A stretch of DNA of 32,341 nucleotides from WLMZ01 sp037140375 (GCA_037140375.1 JBAXER010000029.1:1-32341), one strand, 5' to 3'. Shown: positions 1 through 8,129, numbered from the stretch's first letter. Notes: generated by a model from the letters alone, not told the origin. Numbers and translations are program-made.

Positions 1-145
1 CAATCCCTTTTGCATGGGCGCGATTTGGGACAACTGCTGTCCCAAACCGCGCCCATGCAGCAAGGTTGAGGGCTGGGAGTGGGTGCGTGAGGGGCGTGAG
101 GGGCGCGCTCGTTGATGGGGGACGGCGCTGCGCTGCCGGACTCGA
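1..145. other. Intergenic region downstream of the first P450
   Basis: No gene is visible here. The stretch holds one copy of the dispersed palindrome (11-59) and, after it, a 9-bp direct repeat CGTGAGGGG present twice head to tail (86-94 and 95-103). The palindrome lies 87 nt beyond the P450 stop codon, a position compatible with transcript-end processing, but it has no T-tract. Confidence 0.6.
11..59. repeat. Dispersed palindrome, copy 1
   Basis: Inverted repeat with 22-nt arms (11-32 and 38-59) around the 5-nt loop ACTGC. There is one arm mismatch: the right arm reads AAACCG where the left predicts AAATCG. The shared core is GGGCGCGATTTGGGACA, loop, then its complement. The right flank (GCAGCAAGG) is the reverse complement of the left flank type seen at copies 3 and 4, so the element has an orientation and this copy is inverted relative to them. 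No open reading frame of its own and no T-tract are present. Confidence 0.9.
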
Positions 146-1408
146 TCAGCCGGCGGCCGGTCGCTGCACGATGAGCTCCAGGTTCTTGAGGCCACGCAAG
201 ATGTAGCTGGGCTCGTATTCGAACGTATTGCCGGGCGCAAACTCGACATGTGCGAGCCGTTCGGAGAGTGCTTCGAATCCGATGCGCGCCTCAAGCCTGG
301 ACAACGGTGCGCCAATGCAGAAGTGCGCCCCGAAGCCGAATGCAATGTGTTGTGACAGGTTGTCGCGCTCGGGGTTAAACGTTTCGGCCTCGGCGAACGT
401 TCGCTCGTCGCGATTGGCCGCACCGAACATCACCCACAGTCGAGTGCCTTTCTTCAGCGGAACTCCCTCGAGTTCGGTGTCGCGGGTGACCACGCGAAAC
501 AGGCCCTGGTTGGGGCTAGCCATGCGCAGCACTTCTTCGATGACCGCTGGAATCAACGCGGGTTCACGCACGATTCGCTGCCACCACTGAGGATGCTCGA
601 GCAACAACTTCATGCCTTCGCTAAACAACTTGGTTGTGGTCTCGTTGCCGGCGACCATTAGCTGTTGCACGATCGAGAACATCTCGGCATCGGTGAGATT
701 GCGGGTGGTTCCGTCGGCGGCTTCGAACGTGGCGCTCACGAGGTCGGTGGTGAAGTCGTCTTGCGGATTGCTGCGTCGGTCGGCGAATTGGGCGATGAAG
801 AACAACTGCGACTCAAGCACTCCGCGCGCTGCTTCGACAACGCGTTCTGGTGTGAGCCGGGTGCCCAGCGAAGCCACTGCATCGTCGGACCAACGCTTGA
901 TGTCGGCCTCTCGCTCGGCCGGCACGTTGAGCATGTGTGAGATCACCCGCACGGGCAGCGGAATCGCAAACGCATTCATGAAGTCGACGGCGCCGTGCGT
1001 GGGAAAGGCATTGATGAGTTCGTCGGCGAGCTCACGTATTCGCGGTGCAAGTCCCTGAATGCGTCGCACGTTGAAAGCGCCAGCAACGGTCTTGCGATAG
1101 CGGGTGTGCGCGGGTGGGTCAAGGGTGAGCATGGTGTCGACACGTGGCACGCCCTGACGTGACAAGGCAACGAGTTCGGCCATCAGTTCGGGCGGGGGAG
1201 CGGTGCCTGCGTTCGACGATTTCGATGAGAAGGTTTCGGTGTCTCGCAGAACAACGCGCATCGTCTCTAAGCGAGACACGAAGTACATGCCGGTGGGCTC
1301 ATGCCGGAACAACGGGCCGTGTTCGCGCAGCGCTGCGTAATGCGGAAACGGGCACTGTTGAATCTCGCGATTCATCGGGTCATACGTGCTGAGATCGATC
1401 GTGGCCAT
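146..1408 (-). CDS. Cytochrome P450 (bacterial class I type)
   Basis: A 420-residue haem-thiolate monooxygenase, the usual length for soluble bacterial P450s, which take electrons from separate ferredoxin and reductase partners (none is encoded nearby). Visible motifs: C-helix DPPAHTRYRK (98-107), I-helix oxygen-activation motif AGNETTT (253-259), ExxR as E292-VL-R295, and the haem loop FGFGAHFCIG (357-366) with Cys364 as the iron ligand. All key residues are intact. The ATG start follows a good ribosome site (GAAGGGAAG), and a possible -10 TATCAT lies on the minus strand at 1430-1435. It is divergent from the HprK-like gene. The substrate cannot be read from sequence; steroid, terpene or fatty-acid hydroxylation are all possible. 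Confidence 0.95.
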   Translation of the reverse strand: MATIDLSTYDPMNREIQQCPFPHYAALREHGPLFRHEPTGMYFVSRLETMRVVLRDTETFSSKSSNAGTAPPPELMAELVALSRQGVPRVDTMLTLDPPAHTRYRKTVAGAFNVRRIQGLAPRIRELADELINAFPTHGAVDFMNAFAIPLPVRVISHMLNVPAEREADIKRWSDDAVASLGTRLTPERVVEAARGVLESQLFFIAQFADRRSNPQDDFTTDLVSATFEAADGTTRNLTDAEMFSIVQQLMVAGNETTTKLFSEGMKLLLEHPQWWQRIVREPALIPAVIEEVLRMASPNQGLFRVVTRDTELEGVPLKKGTRLWVMFGAANRDERTFAEAETFNPERDNLSQHIAFGFGAHFCIGAPLSRLEARIGFEALSERLAHVEFAPGNTFEYEPSYILRGLKNLELIVQRPAAG

Positions 1409-1429
1409 GGCTTCCCTTCGCTGTTCGTG

Positions 1430-1435
1430 ATGATA
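1430..1435 (-). promoter_or_regulatory. Possible -10 box for the first P450
   Basis: TATCAT on the minus strand, 21 nt before the P450 ATG, leaving room for a short leader that carries the GAAGGGAAG ribosome site. No convincing -35 box is visible at 17 nt. This makes it a conventional leadered promoter, in contrast to the divergent gene. Confidence 0.3.
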
Positions 1436-1454
1436 GGTGTCTCGCTCGACCGCA

Positions 1455-1460
1455 TAAGAG
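1455..1460 (+). promoter_or_regulatory. Leaderless-type -10 box for the HprK-like gene
   Basis: TAAGAG followed by exactly 6 nt and then GTG at 1467. The spacing equals that of the other leaderless-type starts in this window. It supports GTG 1467 over ATG 1488, which has no ribosome site. The last base deviates from TANNNT. Confidence 0.4.
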
Positions 1461-1466
1461 TGCGAA

Positions 1467-2408
1467 GTGTTCGGTACCGTTCGGGCGATGTCTTTGCCGG
1501 CCCTTCGTATTCACCCGTTCGGTAGCGAACTGGTGGTGCAAACCCAATCCGATCAAGTGATTGCGGCCGTTCAGCGCGGCCTTGGTCGCTATCCCGAAGG
1601 CCTCGCAATCGGCGGGTCGCTGCATCTCGATGTGAGCGTGCACGAAGCTGGTGTCAGCGATCCAGGGTGGCCTGTGGTCGCCGCCGACATCAACGCCGAG
1701 CAACTCACGGTGCGCTGCGGCACATCCCACGCTGTCGTGAACTTTGCCTCTGGCATCGGCGAGATCTCGCTGGCCGAATCGTTGTTACCTATCGACGACG
1801 CGGTGCGGTTGTTCGTCGAATCAGCGTTCACCTCGATGCACGTTCATCACGAGCGACTCGTGGCGGTGCACAGCGCTCTGGTCTCGCGTAATGGAATTGG
1901 TTTGATGTTGCGTGGCCCGTCGGGTGCAGGCAAGAGCACGCTCACCTATTCGTGTTTGCGTCGCGGCATGGGAATCACGAGTGACGATTGGTTGTACGCC
2001 GCGGTGCAACAGCCTGCAGGTGTCTTTGCTGGCTACCCGTGGCGGATGCTGATGACCCAAGACGCCGCCGCTCGTTTCGATGAGATTCGTGACATCGAGC
2101 CAGTGCCCCACACCTCTGAAGAGGGTTGCAAGATTGCGATCTATCCGCCCGAGTCGCAGCAGGTGGCATTGCAAGAGGTGCACGCCGTTGTGCTGCTCGA
2201 CCCCGACACCGAGTTCTCGCTCGAGTCGGTCAGTCAGGCCGAAGCGACCGAGCGGTTCTGGGCGGCGTCGCTGCCCACCGAGCGCGAGCACATCTCGGCG
2301 CAATGGGCCGACGGATTGTTAGACCGACCCACTTATGTGTTGCGGCGGGGGCTCTCGCCACTGGCCGCGGCCGAAGCTCTCGACGATCTTGCCGCAAGTT
2401 TGCGGTAG
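1467..2408 (+). CDS. HprK-related kinase
   Basis: A protein of 313 residues whose C-terminal half resembles the HPr serine kinase/phosphorylase fold. A stretch with VHSALV leads into the Walker A loop GPSGAGKS (150-157), followed by the paired acids SDD (172-174) typical of HprK catalysis. The N-terminal 120 residues are not recognisable HprK sensor sequence. No PTS or HPr genes are nearby, so a role in carbon catabolite control is unlikely. Related stand-alone kinases occur in surface-glycan and lasso-peptide clusters, where some phosphorylate peptides or small molecules. Here it precedes glycosyltransferases and a nucleotidyltransferase. The GTG start is chosen because a -10-like box lies 6 nt upstream; ATG 1488 would give 306 residues. 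The last 76 bp overlap the opposite-strand glycosyltransferase. Confidence 0.85.
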   Translation: MFGTVRAMSLPALRIHPFGSELVVQTQSDQVIAAVQRGLGRYPEGLAIGGSLHLDVSVHEAGVSDPGWPVVAADINAEQLTVRCGTSHAVVNFASGIGEISLAESLLPIDDAVRLFVESAFTSMHVHHERLVAVHSALVSRNGIGLMLRGPSGAGKSTLTYSCLRRGMGITSDDWLYAAVQQPAGVFAGYPWRMLMTQDAAARFDEIRDIEPVPHTSEEGCKIAIYPPESQQVALQEVHAVVLLDPDTEFSLESVSQAEATERFWAASLPTEREHISAQWADGLLDRPTYVLRRGLSPLAAAEALDDLAASLR

Positions 2409-3508
2409 AGCGTCTCGAAGGCTGCGGCAGTTGCGTCGGCGTCGTGCAGCGACGCCCACTCGTGCGCTCGATGGGCGATTGCGGCGCGTTCGGTGGGGTC
2501 GTTCAACAGCCGCAACACGCCTGTAGCAACCGCTTCGGCATCGTGTGCTACTGCAACTGCTGCGGGCTCCGGCAACGACGCGAAATCTGACACGTGTCCC
2601 ACCCGGGTGCCCACTGTGCACACCCCGCACAACGCAGCTTCGACAACTGCAAGTGGACCGGCATCGTGCCATGACGTGTTGAGGTGAAGTGCGGCTGATT
2701 GGTACAACTCGCATAGGTCGTCGGGCTGCACGAAACCAGCGAACCTCACTGCATGCGCAATGTTCAACGACTGGGCGAGCATCAAGTGTTTGCCATGCAT
2801 CGTGTCCACTCCGGCCAGCGTCAGCGTGGCATCGGGTCGGGCTGCGAGCACGAGCGCGAAGGCGTGCAACGCGAGGTATTGATCTTTCACCGAGTTGAGG
2901 CTGGCGACCTGAACAATGTGGGCGCCTGCGACGGGCGCGTCGGCCGGGCGAAACCGCGCTCGATCTGCGCCGAGCGGAATGAGTTCGTCGATGCGTGCGC
3001 CTGCTGCAGCGGCGTGCGCTTGCATCCATTCGGTGGCTGCCGTCGTGGCGGTGGGTAGGCGCAACGCTGCGCGAGCCAACAACTTGCCGCCGCGCGTGAG
3101 GCCACCGCCGTAGCCAATGCTTGGGATCGTGGCGAGTTCGCCGCCGCACAACGTGACCACCGACGGCACCCGAAAACGACGACCGATCGCAGCGGCAGCG
3201 AGGCCAGTAACACCGGCCCACAATCCGTGCACAACGTCGGGCCGGTTTGCTCGACCACCGCGGCCCGCAATGCGAACTGCCGAGCGCAGGGCACGCAACA
3301 CATCGCTACGGCTGTGATTGCCGATGGGAACGTTGATGACGTCGCAGCCGTACAACGTCCATTCGCCCGGCTCAGGATTGTGGCCAATCGCGATGATGGT
3401 GACTGTGTTCCCCACAGCGAGTCGCTGAATGAGATCGTGGATGAAGGGAATCACCCGATCAGATCCGGGTTGATCCACGCCTCCCGGCACCACCAGCACT
3501 ACGCGCAC
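2333..3508 (-). CDS. GT4-family glycosyltransferase
   Basis: A 391-residue GT-B fold retaining glycosyltransferase that would move a sugar from a nucleotide-sugar donor to a cell-envelope or secondary-metabolite acceptor in the cytoplasm. The N-terminal Rossmann strand (RVVLVVPGGV) and glycine-rich loop are present. The C-terminal donor domain opens with VQVASLNSVKDQ (about 205-216) and carries DAGPLAVVEA, the EX7E motif with Asp for the first Glu, a tolerated change in GT4. The GTG start encodes the first strand directly; no clear ribosome site is seen. Its final 25 codons run antisense into the HprK-like gene and encode a Ser/Ala/Arg-rich tail outside the folded domain. It is divergent from the nucleotidyltransferase gene. 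Confidence 0.88.
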   Translation of the reverse strand: MRVVLVVPGGVDQPGSDRVIPFIHDLIQRLAVGNTVTIIAIGHNPEPGEWTLYGCDVINVPIGNHSRSDVLRALRSAVRIAGRGGRANRPDVVHGLWAGVTGLAAAAIGRRFRVPSVVTLCGGELATIPSIGYGGGLTRGGKLLARAALRLPTATTAATEWMQAHAAAAGARIDELIPLGADRARFRPADAPVAGAHIVQVASLNSVKDQYLALHAFALVLAARPDATLTLAGVDTMHGKHLMLAQSLNIAHAVRFAGFVQPDDLCELYQSAALHLNTSWHDAGPLAVVEAALCGVCTVGTRVGHVSDFASLPEPAAVAVAHDAEAVATGVLRLLNDPTERAAIAHRAHEWASLHDADATAAAFETLYRKLAARSSRASAAASGESPRRNT

Positions 3509-3551
3509 GACACAGTCTGGCAGAGCGGAGACTCTCGCCCCGTGAGGTGAC

Positions 3552-3557
3552 TAGTGT
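3552..3557 (+). promoter_or_regulatory. Leaderless-type -10 box for the nucleotidyltransferase gene
   Basis: TAGTGT, a strict TANNNT match, is followed by 6 nt and an ATC codon (3564) in the reading frame of the nucleotidyltransferase. The same 6-nt spacing precedes ATG or GTG at other starts in the window. The TAG of this box is also the in-frame stop closing the reading frame upstream. Confidence 0.4.
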
Positions 3558-3665
3558 TCGCCCATCACTCGTGACCTTCGCCGCCGCCAACTTGAGTTAC
3601 TGCAGGCTGTTCTCGCTCGTCTCGAGGGCGAACCGGCGCGCCTCGAGCCATGGTCGCTCGAGCAG

Positions 3666-4613
3666 GTGCAACTCACCGGACTCGCCACTGGACTGACAGC
3701 ACTGGCAGGCGCGCTCGACTTGTTCGCCGACGCTTCGCCCGATGTCGTGGCGTTCGTTGCCGAGCAACGTGAGCAAGTGACTGAGCGTGTGCGCCGGTTC
3801 AGCGAGTTGCTGCCCACGGTGATGGCTGTGCTCAAGCAACACGCAGTGCCGGCAGTTGCTGTGAAGGGCGCAGCGCTGCTGCAGGGCGTGTGGGGCATTG
3901 AGGGCACGAGGCCCATGGCCGACATCGATCTCATCGTGCCCGCGGCACAGCGATCGCAGGCCGCCGCTGCGCTGATCGCAGGGGGGCTTCGGGCAATCGA
4001 TTCAACCGACTACGAAGACACGTTTCTTTCGTGGGGCAACGGCGACGTTGGCCGCACCGACGGCGAGTCGGCCGATCACAACGGTCGCGTCGAAGTGCAC
4101 CCGGGGTGGATCGAGTTTCTGCATGGCTACACAGTGCGCGGGTTCGCTGTTGAGTCGATGCCGTTCGACCATGAGGCGCTCACGGTTCACGTGTTGGGTC
4201 ACCTCGCCTCAACTGTGGTGCGCGCCGAGGTTCGATCCGTGAACGTGGTCGATGTGTGGTGGTGCGCACGACGTCCCATCGATTGGCAGCGCGCTAGCCA
4301 GCTCATGGCGCTCACCGATCCGCGCCTCACCGCACCCGGACTGTGGATGGTGCAGCAATTGATGCCAGGGCTGTTGCCCGACGCCGTGGTGTCCCGCGAG
4401 ATCGCTCGGCTGCCCCGAGCGGCGCGTCATCTACTCGGCACCGCATCGCCAGCAGATGTACTGCGCGACCCCAACACGCGCACGTCGTTCCGCTGGCGGC
4501 AGGCCTTTACGCAGTCGATCCGCGAGCGCATCGCGGTTGTCGACCAGATGGTGTGGCCCGATGGCGCGCGCAGCGTTGCAGCGGCGGCCCGTCGCCTCGG
4601 CGGACGACGGTGA
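3666..4613 (+). CDS. Nucleotidyltransferase-family protein (PF14907 type)
   Basis: A 315-residue protein of the uncharacterised nucleotidyltransferase superfamily. The mark is VAVKGAALL (64-72) followed by GTRPMADIDLIV (80-91), where the DxD pair D86/D88 would bind metal and nucleotide. Family members are found in surface-polysaccharide and lasso-peptide clusters, but their substrate is generally unknown. The first canonical start is GTG 3666. However, the frame stays open and looks coding from 3555 (reading LRRRQLELLQAVLARLEG), with an ATC at 3564 six nt after a TAGTGT box and a CTG at 3600 as the only alternatives, so the protein may be about 34 residues longer. The next gene starts 3 nt after its stop, so the two are co-transcribed. 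Confidence 0.8.
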   Translation: MQLTGLATGLTALAGALDLFADASPDVVAFVAEQREQVTERVRRFSELLPTVMAVLKQHAVPAVAVKGAALLQGVWGIEGTRPMADIDLIVPAAQRSQAAAALIAGGLRAIDSTDYEDTFLSWGNGDVGRTDGESADHNGRVEVHPGWIEFLHGYTVRGFAVESMPFDHEALTVHVLGHLASTVVRAEVRSVNVVDVWWCARRPIDWQRASQLMALTDPRLTAPGLWMVQQLMPGLLPDAVVSREIARLPRAARHLLGTASPADVLRDPNTRTSFRWRQAFTQSIRERIAVVDQMVWPDGARSVAAAARRLGGRR

Positions 4614-4615
4614 CG

Positions 4616-5701
4616 ATGCGCGTTGCCATCGTGATGCCCCCAGCAACCAGCGTCGACCCGGAGCAAACGCTCGATGGCTGGCCGTCGGTGGTGCACCAAG
4701 CGAAAGCGCTGCGCGAGCACGCCGGCCTCGACGTGATGGTGGCGTGTCGCACCACGCTGGCCCCGGCGGTTGTTCAGCGCGATGGTGTCACGTACATGTT
4801 CATGAACACCGACGCCGCCCTTGTTCGTGAGGTTGCGCAGTGGGGCCCCGATGTCGTGCACGTGCATGGGTTCGGATTCACGCGGCTCAACCTTCGACTA
4901 GCCAGGGCGCTTCATCGCAAGGCCGCGATTGTGTTGCAACACCATGGCGAGACGCCCGGCCGTCGGCGCACGGTGTTGGCTCATCGCCTAGTGCGTCGCT
5001 CGGTGGACGGCTACCTCTTCACCGGCGCAATGTTCGGGCAGGCGCAGTCGTTCATTGATCGCGGCATGATTCGCGAAACCGCTGCGTGCTACGAGGTGCT
5101 TGAGGCGGCCAGCACGTTGCCCGGCAACCCCACAGGTTCCTCGGCGGCCGTCCAACTAACGGGCAGCCCCGTTGTGCTGTGGGTCGGCCGACTGATCGAA
5201 TCGAAGGACCCGCTCACCGCCATCGCTGCGTTTACACATGCGGCTACGAGCGATCTGGGCGATGCGCATCTGCATCTGCTCGCCACGGATCGATCACTCG
5301 AACCACAGGTGCGTGCCGCCATTGCTGCGCTTGGAGATCTCAGCGCGCAGGTGCACATTCATGATCCGGTCAGCGCCAGCGAGATGCAGAGTTGGTACCA
5401 GGCCGCCGACATCGTGCTGTCTACAAGCTGGCGCGAAGGATCCGGCTACGCGCTGATCGAGGCGATCACCGAAGGGTGCGTACCCGTGGTTACGAGCATC
5501 CCTTCGCATCGCGCAATCGTGGGTGAATTGATCGGCACGTTCGCCCCGGGTGATGCGCCTGCGGCAGCACGACTCATCGGTTTCGCCTCACGAACGAGCC
5601 GCGAGCTCGTCGCCAAGCACGCCAACCAAACGCTCACGTGGCAGGCGGTCGCTCGCCAGCTTGAGCAGGCCTATAAATCGGCGCTCTACTCACACGGCTA
5701 G
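4616..5701 (+). CDS. GT4-family glycosyltransferase
   Basis: A second GT-B glycosyltransferase, 361 residues. The N-terminus (MRVAIVMPP) is a Rossmann strand, followed by PDVVHVHGFG, a common GT4 acceptor-domain motif. The donor domain starts with VVLWVGRLIESKDPLTAI and contains the intact EX7E motif EGSGYALIE. The reading frame is open further upstream, but ATG 4616, two bases after the nucleotidyltransferase stop, places the first beta strand at the N-terminus as the family requires. It would act in the cytoplasm on a nucleotide-sugar donor. Paired with the opposite-strand GT4 at 2333-3508, it suggests at least two sugar additions to one product. It ends 27 nt before the radical SAM gene. 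Confidence 0.88.
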   Translation: MRVAIVMPPATSVDPEQTLDGWPSVVHQAKALREHAGLDVMVACRTTLAPAVVQRDGVTYMFMNTDAALVREVAQWGPDVVHVHGFGFTRLNLRLARALHRKAAIVLQHHGETPGRRRTVLAHRLVRRSVDGYLFTGAMFGQAQSFIDRGMIRETAACYEVLEAASTLPGNPTGSSAAVQLTGSPVVLWVGRLIESKDPLTAIAAFTHAATSDLGDAHLHLLATDRSLEPQVRAAIAALGDLSAQVHIHDPVSASEMQSWYQAADIVLSTSWREGSGYALIEAITEGCVPVVTSIPSHRAIVGELIGTFAPGDAPAAARLIGFASRTSRELVAKHANQTLTWQAVARQLEQAYKSALYSHG

Positions 5702-5714
5702 AGCCGTAGGCGGC

Positions 5715-5720
5715 TAGTCT
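5715..5720 (+). promoter_or_regulatory. Leaderless-type -10 box for the radical SAM gene
   Basis: TAGTCT, 8 nt before ATG 5729, with no ribosome site between. It suggests that the radical SAM and methyltransferase pair can be transcribed separately from the upstream glycosyltransferase genes. Confidence 0.4.
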
Positions 5721-5728
5721 CGGCGGCT

Positions 5729-7264
5729 ATGCGTGATGTGTTGCTGGCCCATTCTTACTACCTCAACCTCGACGCGAAGCAGAAGGCAAAGATGCGGCCG
5801 TACCCGCCGCTGGCCACGCTGTATGCCGCATCGGTGCTGCGCGACCGGGGCTACGACGTGGCTGTGTTCGACGCCATGCTCGCCGCCGACGAAGCCGATT
5901 TTGAGGCTGCACTTGAGCACCATCAGCCTCGCGTGGTTGTGCTGTTCGAAGACAACTTCAACTTCTTGTCGAAGATGTGTTTGGCCCGCATGCGCGAGGC
6001 CGCAATCACCATGTTGGGCATGGCGCTGGCGCGGGGCTGCAAGGTAGCGATGTCGGGCGCCGATGTCACCGACCATCCCGAGGTATACCTCGAGGCCGGC
6101 GCCGAAGTGTGTCTGCTGGGCGAGGGCGAACACGCCGTGGCCGAGATTGTCGATCGTTGGCTCGGTCGATCAATGGCCGTAGAACAGGTGGCCGGTTCGG
6201 CGGTATTGGTTGATGGCGAAATCGCTAGCACTGGCCACCGCTCTATCGAGCGCCACCCCGATGTGTTCGGCTTGCCAGCGCGAGACCTCATCGACATCGG
6301 TGCCTACCGCGACGCATGGCTTTCGCATCATGGCGAGTTCTCACTCAACATGGTGTCGACGCGTGGTTGCCCGTATTCGTGTAACTGGTGCGCCAAGCCC
6401 ATCTGGGGTCAGCGCTACTCGATGCGCAGTCCCGTGGCGGTTGCCGACGAGATGACGCAACTCAAGTTTCAGCATGCGCCCGATCACGTGTGGTTTGCCG
6501 ACGACATCTTTGGTCTGCGCAGCGATTGGCTCGCCGAGTTCGCCGATCACATCGAATCCACGGGTGGGGCAGTGCCGTTCACCATTCAGTCGCGATGCGA
6601 CTTGATGAACGACGTTGCCGTCGATGCGTTGGCTCGCTCGAAGTGCAAAGAGGTGTGGCTCGGCGCCGAGAGCGGCAGCCAGCGCGTGCTCGATGCGATG
6701 GACAAAGAAATCACTGTCGATGAGATTCGCGGCGCCCGCCGCCGTCTTGGCGAACACGGCGTTCGTGCGTGTTTCTTCATTCAGTTCGGCTACCCGGGCG
6801 AGACATGGGAAGACATCTGCACCACCATCGATCTCGTTGCCGAACTCTTGCCCGATGACATCGGCGTCAGCGTGAGCTACCCGTTGCCCGGCACAAAGTT
6901 TTACGAGATGGTCAAGTCTGATCTCACCGATCACGCCAACTGGCAAGACTCCGGCGACCTCGCAATGATCTTCGCGGGCACGTACTCCACCGGCTTTTAT
7001 CGCGCCCTGCATCACTGCCTGCACGACGACCTCGACCTTCGCCGTCGCGAGGCTGGGCTCAGTCGAGCGCCGCACCCACAGCTCAGCGAACTTGGGTTGG
7101 AAGAACACCGCGAGCGGGTCGCTACTGCGTGGGCTGCGCTGCGCGAGCGTGAGCCCAGCGAACGCAATCCGAACCCAACTCGCTTGCGTATTCCAGTGGT
7201 TGCCGAGGCGGCCTCAATCACCGCAGCGCCCGTCGAAGTCACGCTGAACGGCAACCACGCATGA
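5729..7264 (+). CDS. Radical SAM enzyme with B12-binding-type N-terminal domain
   Basis: A 511-residue enzyme. Residues 1-145 form a Rossmann-like cobalamin-binding-type domain ending in LLGEGEHAVAEIV, typical of the B12-binding radical SAM superfamily. The radical SAM barrel follows, with the 4Fe-4S cluster motif C214-PYS-C218-NW-C221. WFADDIFG, EVWLGAESGSQRVLDAM and FFIQFGYPGET are standard barrel motifs of this group. Such enzymes methylate unreactive carbons or rearrange sugars, lipids, peptides or phosphonates. The classic DxHxxG cobalamin-ligand motif is not evident, so tight B12 binding is uncertain. The ATG has no ribosome site but a -10-like TAGTCT 8 nt upstream. Its stop overlaps the methyltransferase start by 4 bp (ATGA), so the two products are probably made together. 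Confidence 0.9.
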   Translation: MRDVLLAHSYYLNLDAKQKAKMRPYPPLATLYAASVLRDRGYDVAVFDAMLAADEADFEAALEHHQPRVVVLFEDNFNFLSKMCLARMREAAITMLGMALARGCKVAMSGADVTDHPEVYLEAGAEVCLLGEGEHAVAEIVDRWLGRSMAVEQVAGSAVLVDGEIASTGHRSIERHPDVFGLPARDLIDIGAYRDAWLSHHGEFSLNMVSTRGCPYSCNWCAKPIWGQRYSMRSPVAVADEMTQLKFQHAPDHVWFADDIFGLRSDWLAEFADHIESTGGAVPFTIQSRCDLMNDVAVDALARSKCKEVWLGAESGSQRVLDAMDKEITVDEIRGARRRLGEHGVRACFFIQFGYPGETWEDICTTIDLVAELLPDDIGVSVSYPLPGTKFYEMVKSDLTDHANWQDSGDLAMIFAGTYSTGFYRALHHCLHDDLDLRRREAGLSRAPHPQLSELGLEEHRERVATAWAALREREPSERNPNPTRLRIPVVAEAASITAAPVEVTLNGNHA

Positions 7265-8097
7265 CTCCTCCGATCTCCGATCAGTTGGCCGAAACGGCTG
7301 CCGCTTTCGACAGCGTGGCGCCAACCTACGACGGCCCGCAAGGCAATAACCCGCTCATCCAACGCATGCGCGACATCGTGTGGCAGCGGATCGAAGGTTT
7401 CCTGAAGGGCCCTTCAACGCTCATCGATATTGGTTGTGGCACCGGCATCGACGCGCAACATTTCGCGCAGCTCGGCCACCATGTGTTCGCTACCGATTGG
7501 TCACCCGAGATGGTCGAGCGCGCAGGCGCTCGCGCCAACTGCGAGCCAGGCCAGATCACGGCGCTACGTGTTGGCGCTCAAGAGTTCGATCGGCTTGCGT
7601 CTGAGTTCAAGCTCGGCCCTGACACGATCGATATCTCGTACTCAAACTTTGGCCCGCTCAACTGTGTGCCCGACCTCGGGCACACTGCGGCATCGCTTGC
7701 TGCTATCACCCGTCCGGGTGGCTACGCAGTGTTCACCGTGATTGGTCGATACTGCCCGTGGGAAGTGGCCCACTACGTTCGCAAGCGCCGGTTCACCCGA
7801 GCCAAGGTGCGTTTCGAGCGTGAGTCCACGCCCGTCGGCATGAATGGCCACACCATCTGGACTCGCTACTTCACGCCTCGTGAGTTCGCTCGTGAGTGGA
7901 TCGGCGACGCCGATCAGTGGCAGGTCGAGTACTACGAATCGCTATCACTGTTTGTGCCGCCGCCGTATCTCGACAAGGTGGGCGAGAAGTTTCCCAAAGT
8001 GTTCGAGCGATTGGTGTCGCTCGATGCTTCCACCGCGAGGTGGCCGCTCTTTCGCGACATGGGCGATCACTTCATGCTCGTGATGCGTCGCCGCTGA
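7261..8097 (+). CDS. Class I SAM-dependent methyltransferase
   Basis: A 278-residue Rossmann-fold methyltransferase. AETAAAFDSVAPTYD (10-24) is the usual N-terminal lead-in. Motif I is LIDIGCGTGIDA (54-65), binding S-adenosylmethionine, with VFATDWSPEMVERA as motif II. ITRPGGYAVFTVIG corresponds to the post-IV strand. The C-terminal part, with many aromatic residues and VPPPYLDKVGEKFP, is probably the acceptor-binding cap. Small-molecule or lipid O- or C-methylation is likely; the substrate is unknown. It is translationally coupled to the radical SAM gene through the ATGA overlap. It converges with the membrane-protein gene, with 32 bp between the stops. Confidence 0.9.
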   Translation: MTPPISDQLAETAAAFDSVAPTYDGPQGNNPLIQRMRDIVWQRIEGFLKGPSTLIDIGCGTGIDAQHFAQLGHHVFATDWSPEMVERAGARANCEPGQITALRVGAQEFDRLASEFKLGPDTIDISYSNFGPLNCVPDLGHTAASLAAITRPGGYAVFTVIGRYCPWEVAHYVRKRRFTRAKVRFERESTPVGMNGHTIWTRYFTPREFAREWIGDADQWQVEYYESLSLFVPPPYLDKVGEKFPKVFERLVSLDASTARWPLFRDMGDHFMLVMRRR

Positions 8098-8104
8098 GTT
8101 TGCA

Positions 8105-8122
8105 GCGGGATGCCGTATCCGC
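8105..8122. terminator. Possible bidirectional terminator hairpin
   Basis: GCGGGAT and ATCCGC pair around a 5-nt loop with one bulged G, in the 32-bp gap between two convergent stop codons. There is no T-tract on either strand, so the assignment rests on position and pairing only. Confidence 0.3.
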
Positions 8123-8129
8123 GTTGGCC

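Noticed and set aside
2319..3221. 300-codon minus-strand frame within the glycosyltransferase
   Set aside because: Shadow frame of the GT4 gene: Arg-, Ser- and Cys-rich, with no motif.
5696..5705. GGCT-AG-AGCC hairpin after the second glycosyltransferase
   Set aside because: A 4-bp stem with a 2-nt loop is too weak to be a terminator.
6341..7108. 255-codon minus-strand frame opposite the radical SAM gene
   Set aside because: Antisense shadow; the plus strand carries the intact CX3CX2C enzyme.
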